From assembly GCA_913063265.1 (NCBI GenBank), contig CAJXZG010000015.1, positions 17,335 through 81,334 of the forward strand: 64,000 nt of DNA, given 5' to 3'. The position numbers and the translations under genes are program-made. The notes beneath the pieces were generated by a model. It made no database searches and had not been told where the DNA came from. It was given only the letters and a program-made list of their open reading frames with translations. Source of the stretch: an uncultured Prolixibacteraceae bacterium. GTDB lineage: Bacteria > Bacteroidota > Bacteroidia > Bacteroidales > Prolixibacteraceae. Of this stretch, positions 1 to 7,215 are shown one piece after another. Each line of letters starts with the position of its first letter. Position 1 is the first letter of the stretch.

Positions 1-503
1 TAATAATAATATCCCAAATGAGAAATGCGTAAATTCAAAGAGGTGTCAGCAGAAGCGATAAAATTAAAATATCCCTGTTGATCGGACTGAATATATCTAT
101 CATTAATACTTATATACGAAAATGGAAGGGGTTCTAAAGTTTGTGATTCAAGTACCTGTCCTGAAACCTGATTAAATGCCTTTGGTTGAACAGCTACTGT
201 ATCTTGTGAAATTGGTATAATAATAAAAATATCTCCTGATCTTTCAAGTTCAACAGGGATATTCTGCAGTAAGTAAGTTAATGCCTCTTCCTCGGTATTA
301 AAAGTTTGATTGATTGATATTTTGTACTGTGAAAGAAAATCATTGTCAAAAGCAAACTGAATTCCATAATTTTCCTTCAAGTCAAGCAGAACCTGACTTA
401 AGGGAGTTTTTTGAGCATTAATTCTTATTTTTTTTACTGTTTGTGCTGTTATCTGAATTACAGAAAGAAATAACATTACAAACAGCCAGATTGTCTTTGT
501 CAT
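1..503 (-). CDS. TonB-dependent receptor, N-terminal part (STN domain), cut by window edge
   Basis: The reading frame starts at ATG 501-503, overlapping the FecR stop (ATGA), and runs off the left edge, so only about 167 residues are visible. It opens with a signal peptide ending in an ITAQ cleavage region, followed at about residues 25-90 by an STN (secretin/TonB short N-terminal) domain with the pattern KTPLSQVLLDLKENYGI and FDNDFLSQ. A carboxypeptidase-regulatory-like domain then starts (VSGQVLESQTLEPLPFSYIS). That order is typical of outer-membrane TonB-dependent receptors whose STN domain talks to a FecR anti-sigma factor, and the two genes upstream are exactly such a sigma/FecR pair. 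The substrate cannot be told. The family is clear; the barrel itself lies outside the window. Confidence 0.88.
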   Translation of the reverse strand, partial: MTKTIWLFVMLFLSVIQITAQTVKKIRINAQKTPLSQVLLDLKENYGIQFAFDNDFLSQYKISINQTFNTEEEALTYLLQNIPVELERSGDIFIIIPISQDTVAVQPKAFNQVSGQVLESQTLEPLPFSYISINDRYIQSDQQGYFNFIASADTSLNLRISHLGYYY

Positions 504-1366
504 CCATTTTCTTTAACAACCAAAAATACATTTTCTGATTGTTTTACATATTTTAACTGCATTGATTTACAAATATATTCCAAAACATCTTCTACATGAT
601 TTGGAATTGTAAAATTGCTTGAAAAGTTTCGATTATATAATTCCGGCTGTAAACGAATATTTACGTTATACTGTCTTTCAATTTCTTTAAAAACCTCTTT
701 TAGAGGCCTCCCTGAAAAAACAAACTGATTCAATTTCCAGTCAATAGCTTTTTCGGTTTTATAATTGGTTTTCATTACAAGTTTTCCTTCCTCAAGTTCA
801 ACATGACTATCTGGTTTTAACAAAACCGATTCATTGCTTTTTGATATAACTTCAACAAGGCCACTTAAACAAGTAACCCTGTAATTATCATCATAAGAGA
901 ATATGTTAAAAGATGTCCCTAAAACCCTTGTTGTTCCGTTAGCTGAAATTACTTCGAAGTTTTCACCTTTCTGGATATTAAAAAATCCTTCGCCTTCAAA
1001 GAATACTTTACGCTTGAAGATCCATTTGCCAGGATAGTATTTTAAGGTTGAGCCTGAATTAAGTTCAACATTGGAACCATCCGGCAATTCAGCAACAAGT
1101 TTTTCGCCGGGTAAACTAATTATGGTTTTTGAATAGAAAAAGAAAATGCCGCTCACTCCAATCAAAACAAGAAACATTGCAGCTACCGACCATTTTAGTA
1201 TCATTGGTTTTAAAGAAATTGTTTTTCCAACGTTATCAGCGCTGATTTTATTTTCCAATTCCGACCAAATTTCAGATTCAGACTTTTTCCATTCTATTTT
1301 CCCATTGGAAAAAAATAAATCCTCTTTCTGACCTCGTTTATTAATATGTAGATGTTTATCATCCAT
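500..1366 (-). CDS. FecR-type anti-sigma factor
   Basis: This 288-residue inner-membrane protein should hold the neighbouring ECF sigma factor until the receptor signals substrate. A short cytoplasmic part (about 1-55) is followed by one membrane segment (about 59-80, SVAAMFLVLIGVSGIFFF). A periplasmic FecR domain follows (about 85-190, with LPDGSNVELNSGSTLKY and RVLGTSFNIF), and then a C-terminal DUF4974-like domain (about 210-285, FSGRPLKEVFKEIERQYNV). The last domain is characteristic of Bacteroidota FecR proteins. Its start overlaps the sigma-factor stop by one base (TAATG), and its stop overlaps the receptor start, so the three genes form one translationally coupled unit. Family assignment is firm. 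Confidence 0.93.
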   Translation of the reverse strand: MDDKHLHINKRGQKEDLFFSNGKIEWKKSESEIWSELENKISADNVGKTISLKPMILKWSVAAMFLVLIGVSGIFFFYSKTIISLPGEKLVAELPDGSNVELNSGSTLKYYPGKWIFKRKVFFEGEGFFNIQKGENFEVISANGTTRVLGTSFNIFSYDDNYRVTCLSGLVEVISKSNESVLLKPDSHVELEEGKLVMKTNYKTEKAIDWKLNQFVFSGRPLKEVFKEIERQYNVNIRLQPELYNRNFSSNFTIPNHVEDVLEYICKSMQLKYVKQSENVFLVVKENG

Positions 1367-1875
1367 TATTGTTTTATAAAAATTCTCAAATGTGCAATAG
1401 CCTTTGACATTCTTTTTTCTACAGCTTTAACACTGATTCCCAACATTTCAGCGATTTCTGTGTATTTAAGGTTTTCTGCCCTGCTTAATAAAAAAACTGT
1501 CCGCTCTTTCTCTTTCATTTTATCCAGGGCCTTTTTATAGGTTTCCTTAAGTTGTTCAAACTCAAGCTCGTCTTCAGGCGATTGTGAGTCTCCGTTAAAT
1601 ACATAACTGGCAAAAAATTCAAATGAACGTTTTTCTTTTCGATAATAGGTTACAAACAAGTCACCTGCAATTTTAAACAATAAGCCCTTAACCTGTTTTG
1701 ATTTTACCTGGTTCTGTTTTTCCCAGATTTTCAAAAATGTTTCCTGTGCAATATCAGTGGCAAGTTCGACGTTTCCCGAACGATAAAAAACATAGTTGCG
1801 AACTTGTGCAAAATGCATGTCAAACAAATTTTTAAATTCTTCCCGGGTCAAAACTTTTAAGATTTGTGAGCGCAA
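1366..1875 (-). CDS. ECF-family RNA polymerase sigma-70 factor
   Basis: The protein of about 169 residues carries the two ECF regions. Region 2 includes YRSGNVELATDIAQETFLKIWEK, and region 4 ends in YTEIAEMLGISVKAVEKRMS, the helix-turn-helix that reads the -35 box. Its partner is the FecR protein just downstream, and the regulon probably includes the receptor operon. The start is uncertain: the longest frame begins at TTG (1873-1875), which keeps the conserved FKNLFD segment, whereas the first ATG (1816-1818) would remove it. A perfect TATATTTG box lies at 1878-1885 on the minus strand, unusually close to the TTG. Function is confident; the exact start is not. Confidence 0.9.
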   Translation of the reverse strand: MRSQILKVLTREEFKNLFDMHFAQVRNYVFYRSGNVELATDIAQETFLKIWEKQNQVKSKQVKGLLFKIAGDLFVTYYRKEKRSFEFFASYVFNGDSQSPEDELEFEQLKETYKKALDKMKEKERTVFLLSRAENLKYTEIAEMLGISVKAVEKRMSKAIAHLRIFIKQ

Positions 1876-1900
1876 TTCAAATATAAAGAAGAGTTTAAAA

Positions 1901-1933
1901 AGTACCCGAAATTAAATGTAATTTCCGGGTACT
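1901..1933 (-). terminator. Rho-independent terminator after the lipoprotein gene
   Basis: On the minus strand AGTACCCGGAAATT and AATTTCGGGTACT pair with a single bulged base around a short loop, followed by TTTTT. It sits between the 1943-2872 lipoprotein gene and the sigma factor and would end the former. Confidence 0.8.
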
Positions 1934-1942
1934 CTTTACCAA

Positions 1943-2872
1943 TTAATTTTTGCCGTTCTGTTTTCTTTGTTGCTTTTGATTTTGGCTTTCTTTTCTTTTA
2001 AAATTTGACAAATCAACCTCTACTTCCACTCCGTCAGCCTGAGTCAGCACAGCAACAGCATCGCATTCACCTTCACCGTAATTCATAGTCGAAGCCAATT
2101 CTCCATTTAATTTAACTTCTACAATTCCTTCTACAATAAACCTGCAATCCCTTAATTTTTTTAATGGGCTGACAATTTCTTTCGAATAGTTATCTCCTTC
2201 AGAATTGCTCGCATTGACAACACCTTCTATTTGTATCACATCATCAGTTTGATCATCTGTTGTTTCCATTCCTTCGATCCATGTCCATGTTCTTACGGAT
2301 GAGCGTGTGATTTCAGTAACATCATTTATTGTAATTGTTAGATCACTTTTAAAATTTCTGTAAGTAGCATTTTGTCTGTCAACGGTAATTAGTGAGGTTC
2401 CTGAAATATTTATGGTATCAACTCCAAAATCGCTGTAAGTAACAGTTCTGGTGTAGCTTCCGCTTTTCTTTGGTGCGGAAATTTCAATAACTATTATTCC
2501 GCTTAAGACCTTTTCATTGTTTAACACTGTTCCATCACCATAATCCAAAGTAATTACTTTTGGATATCCATCAGTTTCTCCTTCTTGTATATCCACATTC
2601 GGACAATGACGTAATTTGTAATGTGTTTTATTTGTCCATTGCCACATTTTTCCCATTCTCCACCAACGGGTTAGCATATGTTCAGCATTTGCATAAAACT
2701 CTACTTCGTATTCAGAAACAGTTGCAACAGCCTCCAGATTTGCTTCAGTTAAGGTAATTTGAGCAGATTTTTCAGAAAACAAATCCCCGGCAGGATTTTC
2801 CACATTTTCATTCTGACAGGAGAAAAGCGCAACAGTCAATACTATAAACGTAATTCCAATAATTTTTTTCAT
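1943..2872 (-). CDS. Secreted lipoprotein of unknown function
   Basis: I do not recognise the family. The 309-residue protein begins with a lipoprotein signal (IVLTVALFSC then Q, lipobox Cys near residue 19), so it should be anchored in an outer or inner membrane. The mature part is rich in beta-strand-like Thr/Val/Ile stretches. It contains VITLDYGDGTVLNNEK, a segment seen in many Bacteroidota lipoproteins of unknown role. It ends in a strongly polar tail rich in Lys, Gln and Asn (about 290-309). It is a single-gene unit: a terminator lies 10 bases after the stop and a divergent gene starts 206 bases upstream. A hypothetical lipoprotein is the safest call. Confidence 0.75.
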   Translation of the reverse strand: MKKIIGITFIVLTVALFSCQNENVENPAGDLFSEKSAQITLTEANLEAVATVSEYEVEFYANAEHMLTRWWRMGKMWQWTNKTHYKLRHCPNVDIQEGETDGYPKVITLDYGDGTVLNNEKVLSGIIVIEISAPKKSGSYTRTVTYSDFGVDTINISGTSLITVDRQNATYRNFKSDLTITINDVTEITRSSVRTWTWIEGMETTDDQTDDVIQIEGVVNASNSEGDNYSKEIVSPLKKLRDCRFIVEGIVEVKLNGELASTMNYGEGECDAVAVLTQADGVEVEVDLSNFKRKESQNQKQQRKQNGKN

Positions 2873-3077
2873 GATTTTTACTTTTAAAATTTAATGTAGT
2901 TGAATGTAATCCGTTTGAAACACAAACTACCCTACCAAATTTTTACAGTTTTTTCAAAATTCTTTTGATTGTTATTGTAAATATATGTTAATGTTGATTT
3001 TATATGTCTTCGATACGCAAAAAAATTTTTCTTATCACATTACTTTTTGCTACTTTGGCGACCTAATTTTTTGACTT

Positions 3078-4721
3078 ATGAAGTTGACAAAGATAATTTT
3101 ATTGTGTGCATTTGTTCTTTTATTTTCTGGTCTGACTAAAGCCCAGAAAAGTCCTGTTGAACCGGCAAAGGCGCCAAAAGTTGTTATAGGTATTGTTGTG
3201 GAAAATATGCGTCCGGATTATATTCAGCGTTATTGGAACAAATTTTCAGATAACGGATTTAAAAAATTATATACCGATGGTGCTGTATGCACAAACGTAA
3301 GGATGAATATTCAGGTTCAGAATTATGCATCCGGAACAGCCACGCTGTTCACGGGGGTAAATCCATCATCTCACGGAATTATTAATAACAAATGGTACGA
3401 TAGATTCAATGAAAAAGAAACAGATTGTGCCAAGGACAATTATTACATTACCGTAGGGTCGGATACAAAAGCAGGAAGTGCATCTCCCAAAAAACTTTTA
3501 TCAAATACCATAACTGATATTTTAAAAGTATATTCAATGGGAAAGTCAAAAGTTTTCAGCGCTGCTTTAAATCGTGAGTCTGCAATTTTTGCAGCCGGAC
3601 ACGCTGCTGATGGAGCTTACTGGTTCGATATTGAATCAGGAAGAATGGTATCAAGTTCATTTTACGTAAATATGTTCCCGGATTGGGTTCGTTTGTTTAA
3701 CAGCGAAAATTATGCTGAAAAATACAGCTACAGAAACTGGGTTACACTGCATCCCGAAGATTCTTACACAGAGAGCCTGCGAGATGATTATTTACTTGAA
3801 AAAGGTTATTTTGGAGCAAACAATACTTTTCCTCATACCATAAGTAAATACATCAAGGAAACTGGGAATTTCAATCCTTTCAAAACTACTCCTTCAGCCA
3901 ATTTAATGGTTAAGGATTTTGTTCTCCAGATAATGGAAAGTGAAGATATCGGAACAGATGAATCCACGGATTTCGTTACAGCTGTTTTTTCTTCGATGGA
4001 TTACGAAAATGGTTCTTTTGGGCCTGCCTCTGTAGAAATGCAGGACAGCTATCTTCATCTCGATATGTATATAGCTCAACTTATTGAAGCAAGTCAGTCT
4101 AAATATGGCGAAGACAATGTTCTTTTCTTTTTAACTGCCAATACTTCATCATCTTACCCGGTCGACTATTTAAAAGAGGAATTCCATTTACCCGTAAATA
4201 ATTTTAATATCGAAAGTACATTGGCACTTTTAACTTCTTATCTTAATATTACTTTTGGAGAGGCTAAATGGATTGAATATTATGACGAGCATCAAATTTA
4301 CTTAAACCAAAAACTAATAGAAAAAAACAATTTCGAAATTGAGGATTTTCAAAGAGAAGTTGCCGCTTTTATAAACGAATTTGAAGGTGTTCTCGTAGCG
4401 CTTCCTTCATACGTTTTGGAACAGGGAATCCAATCCAATGGTATGATGAAGCCATTATATAACACATATGTAAAATCGAGATCCGGTGATTGCCAGTTAA
4501 TTTTAAAAGAAGGGTGGCAACCCGTTTATAAATACAAAAAAGTTAATTATACAGATCAATCCCATATTCCAATGGTATTTTATGGTCCTAATGTAAGACC
4601 GGGAATAATAAAGGGAAATTACGATGCTACTGATTTGGTACCTACTTTGTCTGAGTTACTTAAAATTCCATTCCCCGATAAAAGCCAAGGCAGAATAATT
4701 GAAGAAGTTGTTATTAACTAA
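3078..4721 (+). CDS. Alkaline-phosphatase-fold protein with degenerate active site
   Basis: The protein has 547 residues, with a Sec signal peptide (about 1-22). The fold is recognisable throughout: VVIGIVVENMRPDYIQRYW (35-53), TLFTGVNPSSHGIINNKWYDR (89-109), a middle segment ending AAGHAADGAYWFD (172-184), FSSMDYENGSFGP (304-316), FLTA (351-354) and HIPMVFYGP near the C-terminus. This is the layout of PafA-like phosphatases and phosphodiesterases. Most catalytic positions appear changed. The usual Asp of VVDQMR is Glu42. The TGPGHA nucleophile region reads YASGTA (83-88), the usual SLKDR reads ALNRE (163-167), and TADHG reads TANTS (353-357). A pseudo-enzyme or binding protein is therefore more likely than an active phosphatase. 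It converges on the next gene, nine bases away. Confidence 0.8.
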   Translation: MKLTKIILLCAFVLLFSGLTKAQKSPVEPAKAPKVVIGIVVENMRPDYIQRYWNKFSDNGFKKLYTDGAVCTNVRMNIQVQNYASGTATLFTGVNPSSHGIINNKWYDRFNEKETDCAKDNYYITVGSDTKAGSASPKKLLSNTITDILKVYSMGKSKVFSAALNRESAIFAAGHAADGAYWFDIESGRMVSSSFYVNMFPDWVRLFNSENYAEKYSYRNWVTLHPEDSYTESLRDDYLLEKGYFGANNTFPHTISKYIKETGNFNPFKTTPSANLMVKDFVLQIMESEDIGTDESTDFVTAVFSSMDYENGSFGPASVEMQDSYLHLDMYIAQLIEASQSKYGEDNVLFFLTANTSSSYPVDYLKEEFHLPVNNFNIESTLALLTSYLNITFGEAKWIEYYDEHQIYLNQKLIEKNNFEIEDFQREVAAFINEFEGVLVALPSYVLEQGIQSNGMMKPLYNTYVKSRSGDCQLILKEGWQPVYKYKKVNYTDQSHIPMVFYGPNVRPGIIKGNYDATDLVPTLSELLKIPFPDKSQGRIIEEVVIN

Positions 4722-4730
4722 ATAACAGAT

Positions 4731-5108
4731 TTATTTCAGTTTTGGCATAAGCTGAGCAGTATTTCTGCCATCACTGTTCTTATTCTTTGATTTTAAATTG
4801 GCGATGGGTACAAGATTTACAGCAACTGTTGTATCGTTTTTCAGCATCAGTTTTCTTGAGAATTCTTTAAATTCAGGATGGGTTATTACAAGTTCAGCTT
4901 TTCCGGGTTTTAACATTAAACTAAAAGCTCCTTCGGCATTACTAATTGTACCGATTCCTGAGTTTAATTCCAGGATATTTACACTTTGAATGATATTTCC
5001 CGTTTTCTGGTTTGTAATCGTACCGTTTAAAATTGACAACTGTCCACTGCTTATAATAGGAATCAACGTTAAGAATAATATGGCATTAAAAGATAAAAAT
5101 GTTTTCAT
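4731..5108 (-). CDS. Small secreted carboxypeptidase-regulatory-like domain protein
   Basis: This 125-residue exported protein has a signal peptide (about 1-22, ending ISSGQ). It is followed by one carboxypeptidase-regulatory-like beta-sandwich (about 26-105): LNGTITNQKTGNIIQSVNIL, then GTISNAEGAFSLML and ELVITHPEFKEFSRKLML. In Bacteroidota such domains usually sit at the N-terminus of TonB-dependent receptors, but here the domain stands alone and the frame ends cleanly after a basic tail (LMPKLK). It may be a free periplasmic adaptor or a stump of a receptor gene. No barrel-coding sequence follows, because the convergent neighbour begins nine bases beyond the stop. Fold assignment is good; role unknown. 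Confidence 0.72.
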   Translation of the reverse strand: MKTFLSFNAILFLTLIPIISSGQLSILNGTITNQKTGNIIQSVNILELNSGIGTISNAEGAFSLMLKPGKAELVITHPEFKEFSRKLMLKNDTTVAVNLVPIANLKSKNKNSDGRNTAQLMPKLK

Positions 5109-5521
5109 GGGTTAAAAAATGTTTAATGTTTTCCGGCTACTATTAAGAACAGGTTTTTTTCAAAAAGGTTGCTTCTGTGGTCATATTTTTTTAACTATTT
5201 TTTTATTCTTATTTAGACTAGACTATGTTATAAAACAGTGTTATAAAAAACATTGTTTATTTTACCATTGTTCACAAAAACTATTTCAATCAGCTAAATA
5301 ATTCACACTCATTTTAAATAAATACAAACATGCTGAATAACAATAATGTTAAGCAACATTTTTATGTGTTTTAAAATTAGTATGTGTGTACTTTTGTAGT
5401 GAAAAAAAGAAAAAAGAACTACTAAAAAACAGAAATAATAATCCATGATTTGTGCCTGCCTTAACTGGCTCTCTATTTAACATATAAACCTTTAACTATT
5501 ATTTAATTCAAAACTACCTTT
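5109..5521. other. 413-base intergenic region, leader of the hydrogenase operon
   Basis: No gene is supported here. The left half is AT-rich with runs of T. The right half holds the probable hydrogenase promoter (separate entry) and a roughly 120-base leader. A weak hairpin (AATGTT, loop, AACATT) lies at 5346-5361. I see no riboswitch. Confidence 0.6.
5389..5396 (+). promoter_or_regulatory. Probable -7 box of the hydrogenase operon
   Basis: TACTTTTG matches the Bacteroidota -7 consensus TAnnTTTG. It is the best match upstream of the hydC start and implies a leader of about 120 bases. No clear TTG -33 box is seen at the usual distance. Confidence 0.5.
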
Positions 5522-6004
5522 ATGAATCCGATTAAGTCTTTAATAAAAGACATGACAAAGAAACACGGCAAAACCAGAGAAAGCCTGTTGCCAATAATGC
5601 AAGCCGTGGTTGAAAAAGAAAAATATCTTTCGGAATATTCAATGATCGAGATAGCTCGTCAGGTTGATATTCCGGCAGCAGAAGTTTACGGAACGGCAAC
5701 ATTTTATTCTTTTATTGAAACAAAACCAACCGGCAGATACATTATAAGAATCTGCAAAACTATTACTTGCGCCATGAAGGGTAAAAACCAGGTCCTTTTT
5801 GCAATACAGAATATGCTTAAAATAAAACTTGGAGAAACTACACCTGATAATCGCTTTACGCTGCTCGAAACCAATTGCCTTGGATGGTGCCATAAGGCAC
5901 CTGCTATGATGATTAACGATGAAGTATTTACTGAACTTACTCCGGAAAAAGTAAGGGATATACTTACCAGTTATATGAAAATGAGTCAAATAAATGTAAA
6001 TTAA
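5522..6004 (+). CDS. hydC: NAD-linked hydrogenase gamma subunit (NuoE-like, HydC)
   Basis: The 160-residue thioredoxin-like [2Fe-2S] subunit belongs to a trimeric NAD-dependent [FeFe] hydrogenase. An N-terminal helical part (1-75, with EVYGTATFYSF) precedes the ferredoxin fold. The four cluster cysteines fit CKTITC (about 80-85) and NCLGWC (about 121-126), the usual C-x4-C and C-x3-C arrangement of NuoE/HydC. It passes electrons between the flavin subunit and peripheral clusters in the cytoplasm. It is first of three genes; the next starts five bases after its stop. Length and motif match the family. Assignment to hydrogenase rather than complex I rests on the HydA gene downstream. Confidence 0.93.
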   Translation: MNPIKSLIKDMTKKHGKTRESLLPIMQAVVEKEKYLSEYSMIEIARQVDIPAAEVYGTATFYSFIETKPTGRYIIRICKTITCAMKGKNQVLFAIQNMLKIKLGETTPDNRFTLLETNCLGWCHKAPAMMINDEVFTELTPEKVRDILTSYMKMSQINVN

Positions 6005-6009
6005 AAATC

Positions 6010-7194
6010 ATGGCAGTTACACATCAGTTAAAAAGAGTTGATTTTATCTTTAGCAATGAAAATGATTGGGAAAAGGTACTTTCAACAACAATAAATAAAA
6101 AACCAACCGATTTAATTAACGAACTTATCAGTTCCGAACTAAAAGGACGTGGAGGTGCAGGATTTCCCACAGGACTAAAATGGAAACTTGCTGCAGAAGC
6201 AAAAGCGGATTCAAAATATATAATTTGTAACGCCGATGAAGGTGAACCGGGGACTTTTAAAGACCGTGAGATTTTATCCAAAGTCCCTTACAAGGTTTTA
6301 ACCGCAATGGCCGTATGCGGGTATATCACCGGTGCAAAAGAAGGATTTATCTACTTACGGGGAGAGTATAAGTTTTTAACTCCCGAATTAAATAAAGCAA
6401 TCAAGGAATTTGATTATTACTGCAAAGAAATAAAATTCGATTTCAAAATATCAATTTTTATGGGTAGCGGGGCTTACATTTGTGGAGAAGAAACTGCCTT
6501 AATGGAATCAATGGAAGGCAAACGTGGTGAACCCCGTAACAAACCTCCATTCCCTACACAAAACGGATATCTTGATAAACCAACTGTTATTAACAATGTT
6601 GAAACGCTTGCTCATACTTATACAATATTTAAATATGGAGCAAAAAAGTTTTACGATTTAGGTGTTCAGTATTCCCGGGGAACAAAATTGTTCTCAGTAT
6701 CGGGAGATACTCCAAAACCAGGAATTTATGAACTTGAACTGGGAATGAGCCTTCAGGATTTTGTTTATGAGTTTGGAGATGGTGATACAAAAGCAGTACA
6801 GGTTGGCGGAGCATCCGGATTCCTTGTCCCTCGCAAAAAATTTAAGGATGCGGCTATTGGCTTTAAAGGAAAACTGACCGGTATTTCACTTCCTACAGGA
6901 GGTTCGATGATGCTGTTTAACAGCTCCCGTTCGATGTTCAATGTCCTCGACAATTACCTGGAATTCTTCAGGGAAGAATCTTGCGGACAATGTACGCCCT
7001 GTCGGGTAGGTTGTCAGCAATTGCTACTTGGTATTAAGGCAGTAAAACGTGGTGAAAAACCTGCTTCCTATCTTTCAAAACTATTGCGTTTAACTGAAAC
7101 AATGCAATACACAGCAAAATGTGGATTAGGCCAGTCGGTAGCAAATTCGTTTTCTTCAATTGTAGAAAACTTTCACGAAGAAATGATCTATTAA
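6010..7194 (+). CDS. hydB: NAD-linked hydrogenase flavin subunit (NuoF-like, HydB), short form
   Basis: The 394-residue protein binds FMN and NAD(H) and a [4Fe-4S] cluster. The FMN/NAD region shows GRGGAGFPTGLKW (about 47-59), NADEGEPGTFKDR and GAYICGEETALMESMEG. The cluster ligands are ESCGQCTPCR with a fourth Cys at AKCGLGQ. The protein starts directly in the NuoF core and ends right after the fourth cysteine. It therefore lacks both the N-terminal thioredoxin-like [2Fe-2S] domain and the C-terminal ferredoxin domain found in the well-studied electron-bifurcating HydB, such as that of Thermotoga (about 600 residues). This bears on whether the complex can bifurcate. Its role as NADH-oxidising or NAD-reducing module is clear. 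Confidence 0.93.
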   Translation: MAVTHQLKRVDFIFSNENDWEKVLSTTINKKPTDLINELISSELKGRGGAGFPTGLKWKLAAEAKADSKYIICNADEGEPGTFKDREILSKVPYKVLTAMAVCGYITGAKEGFIYLRGEYKFLTPELNKAIKEFDYYCKEIKFDFKISIFMGSGAYICGEETALMESMEGKRGEPRNKPPFPTQNGYLDKPTVINNVETLAHTYTIFKYGAKKFYDLGVQYSRGTKLFSVSGDTPKPGIYELELGMSLQDFVYEFGDGDTKAVQVGGASGFLVPRKKFKDAAIGFKGKLTGISLPTGGSMMLFNSSRSMFNVLDNYLEFFREESCGQCTPCRVGCQQLLLGIKAVKRGEKPASYLSKLLRLTETMQYTAKCGLGQSVANSFSSIVENFHEEMIY

Positions 7195-7215
7195 TAACAG
7201 GAAAAATCTAAAATT

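Noticed and set aside
5109..5521. Riboswitch in the long hydrogenase leader
   Set aside because: No conserved aptamer pattern was recognised; only a six-pair hairpin is present.
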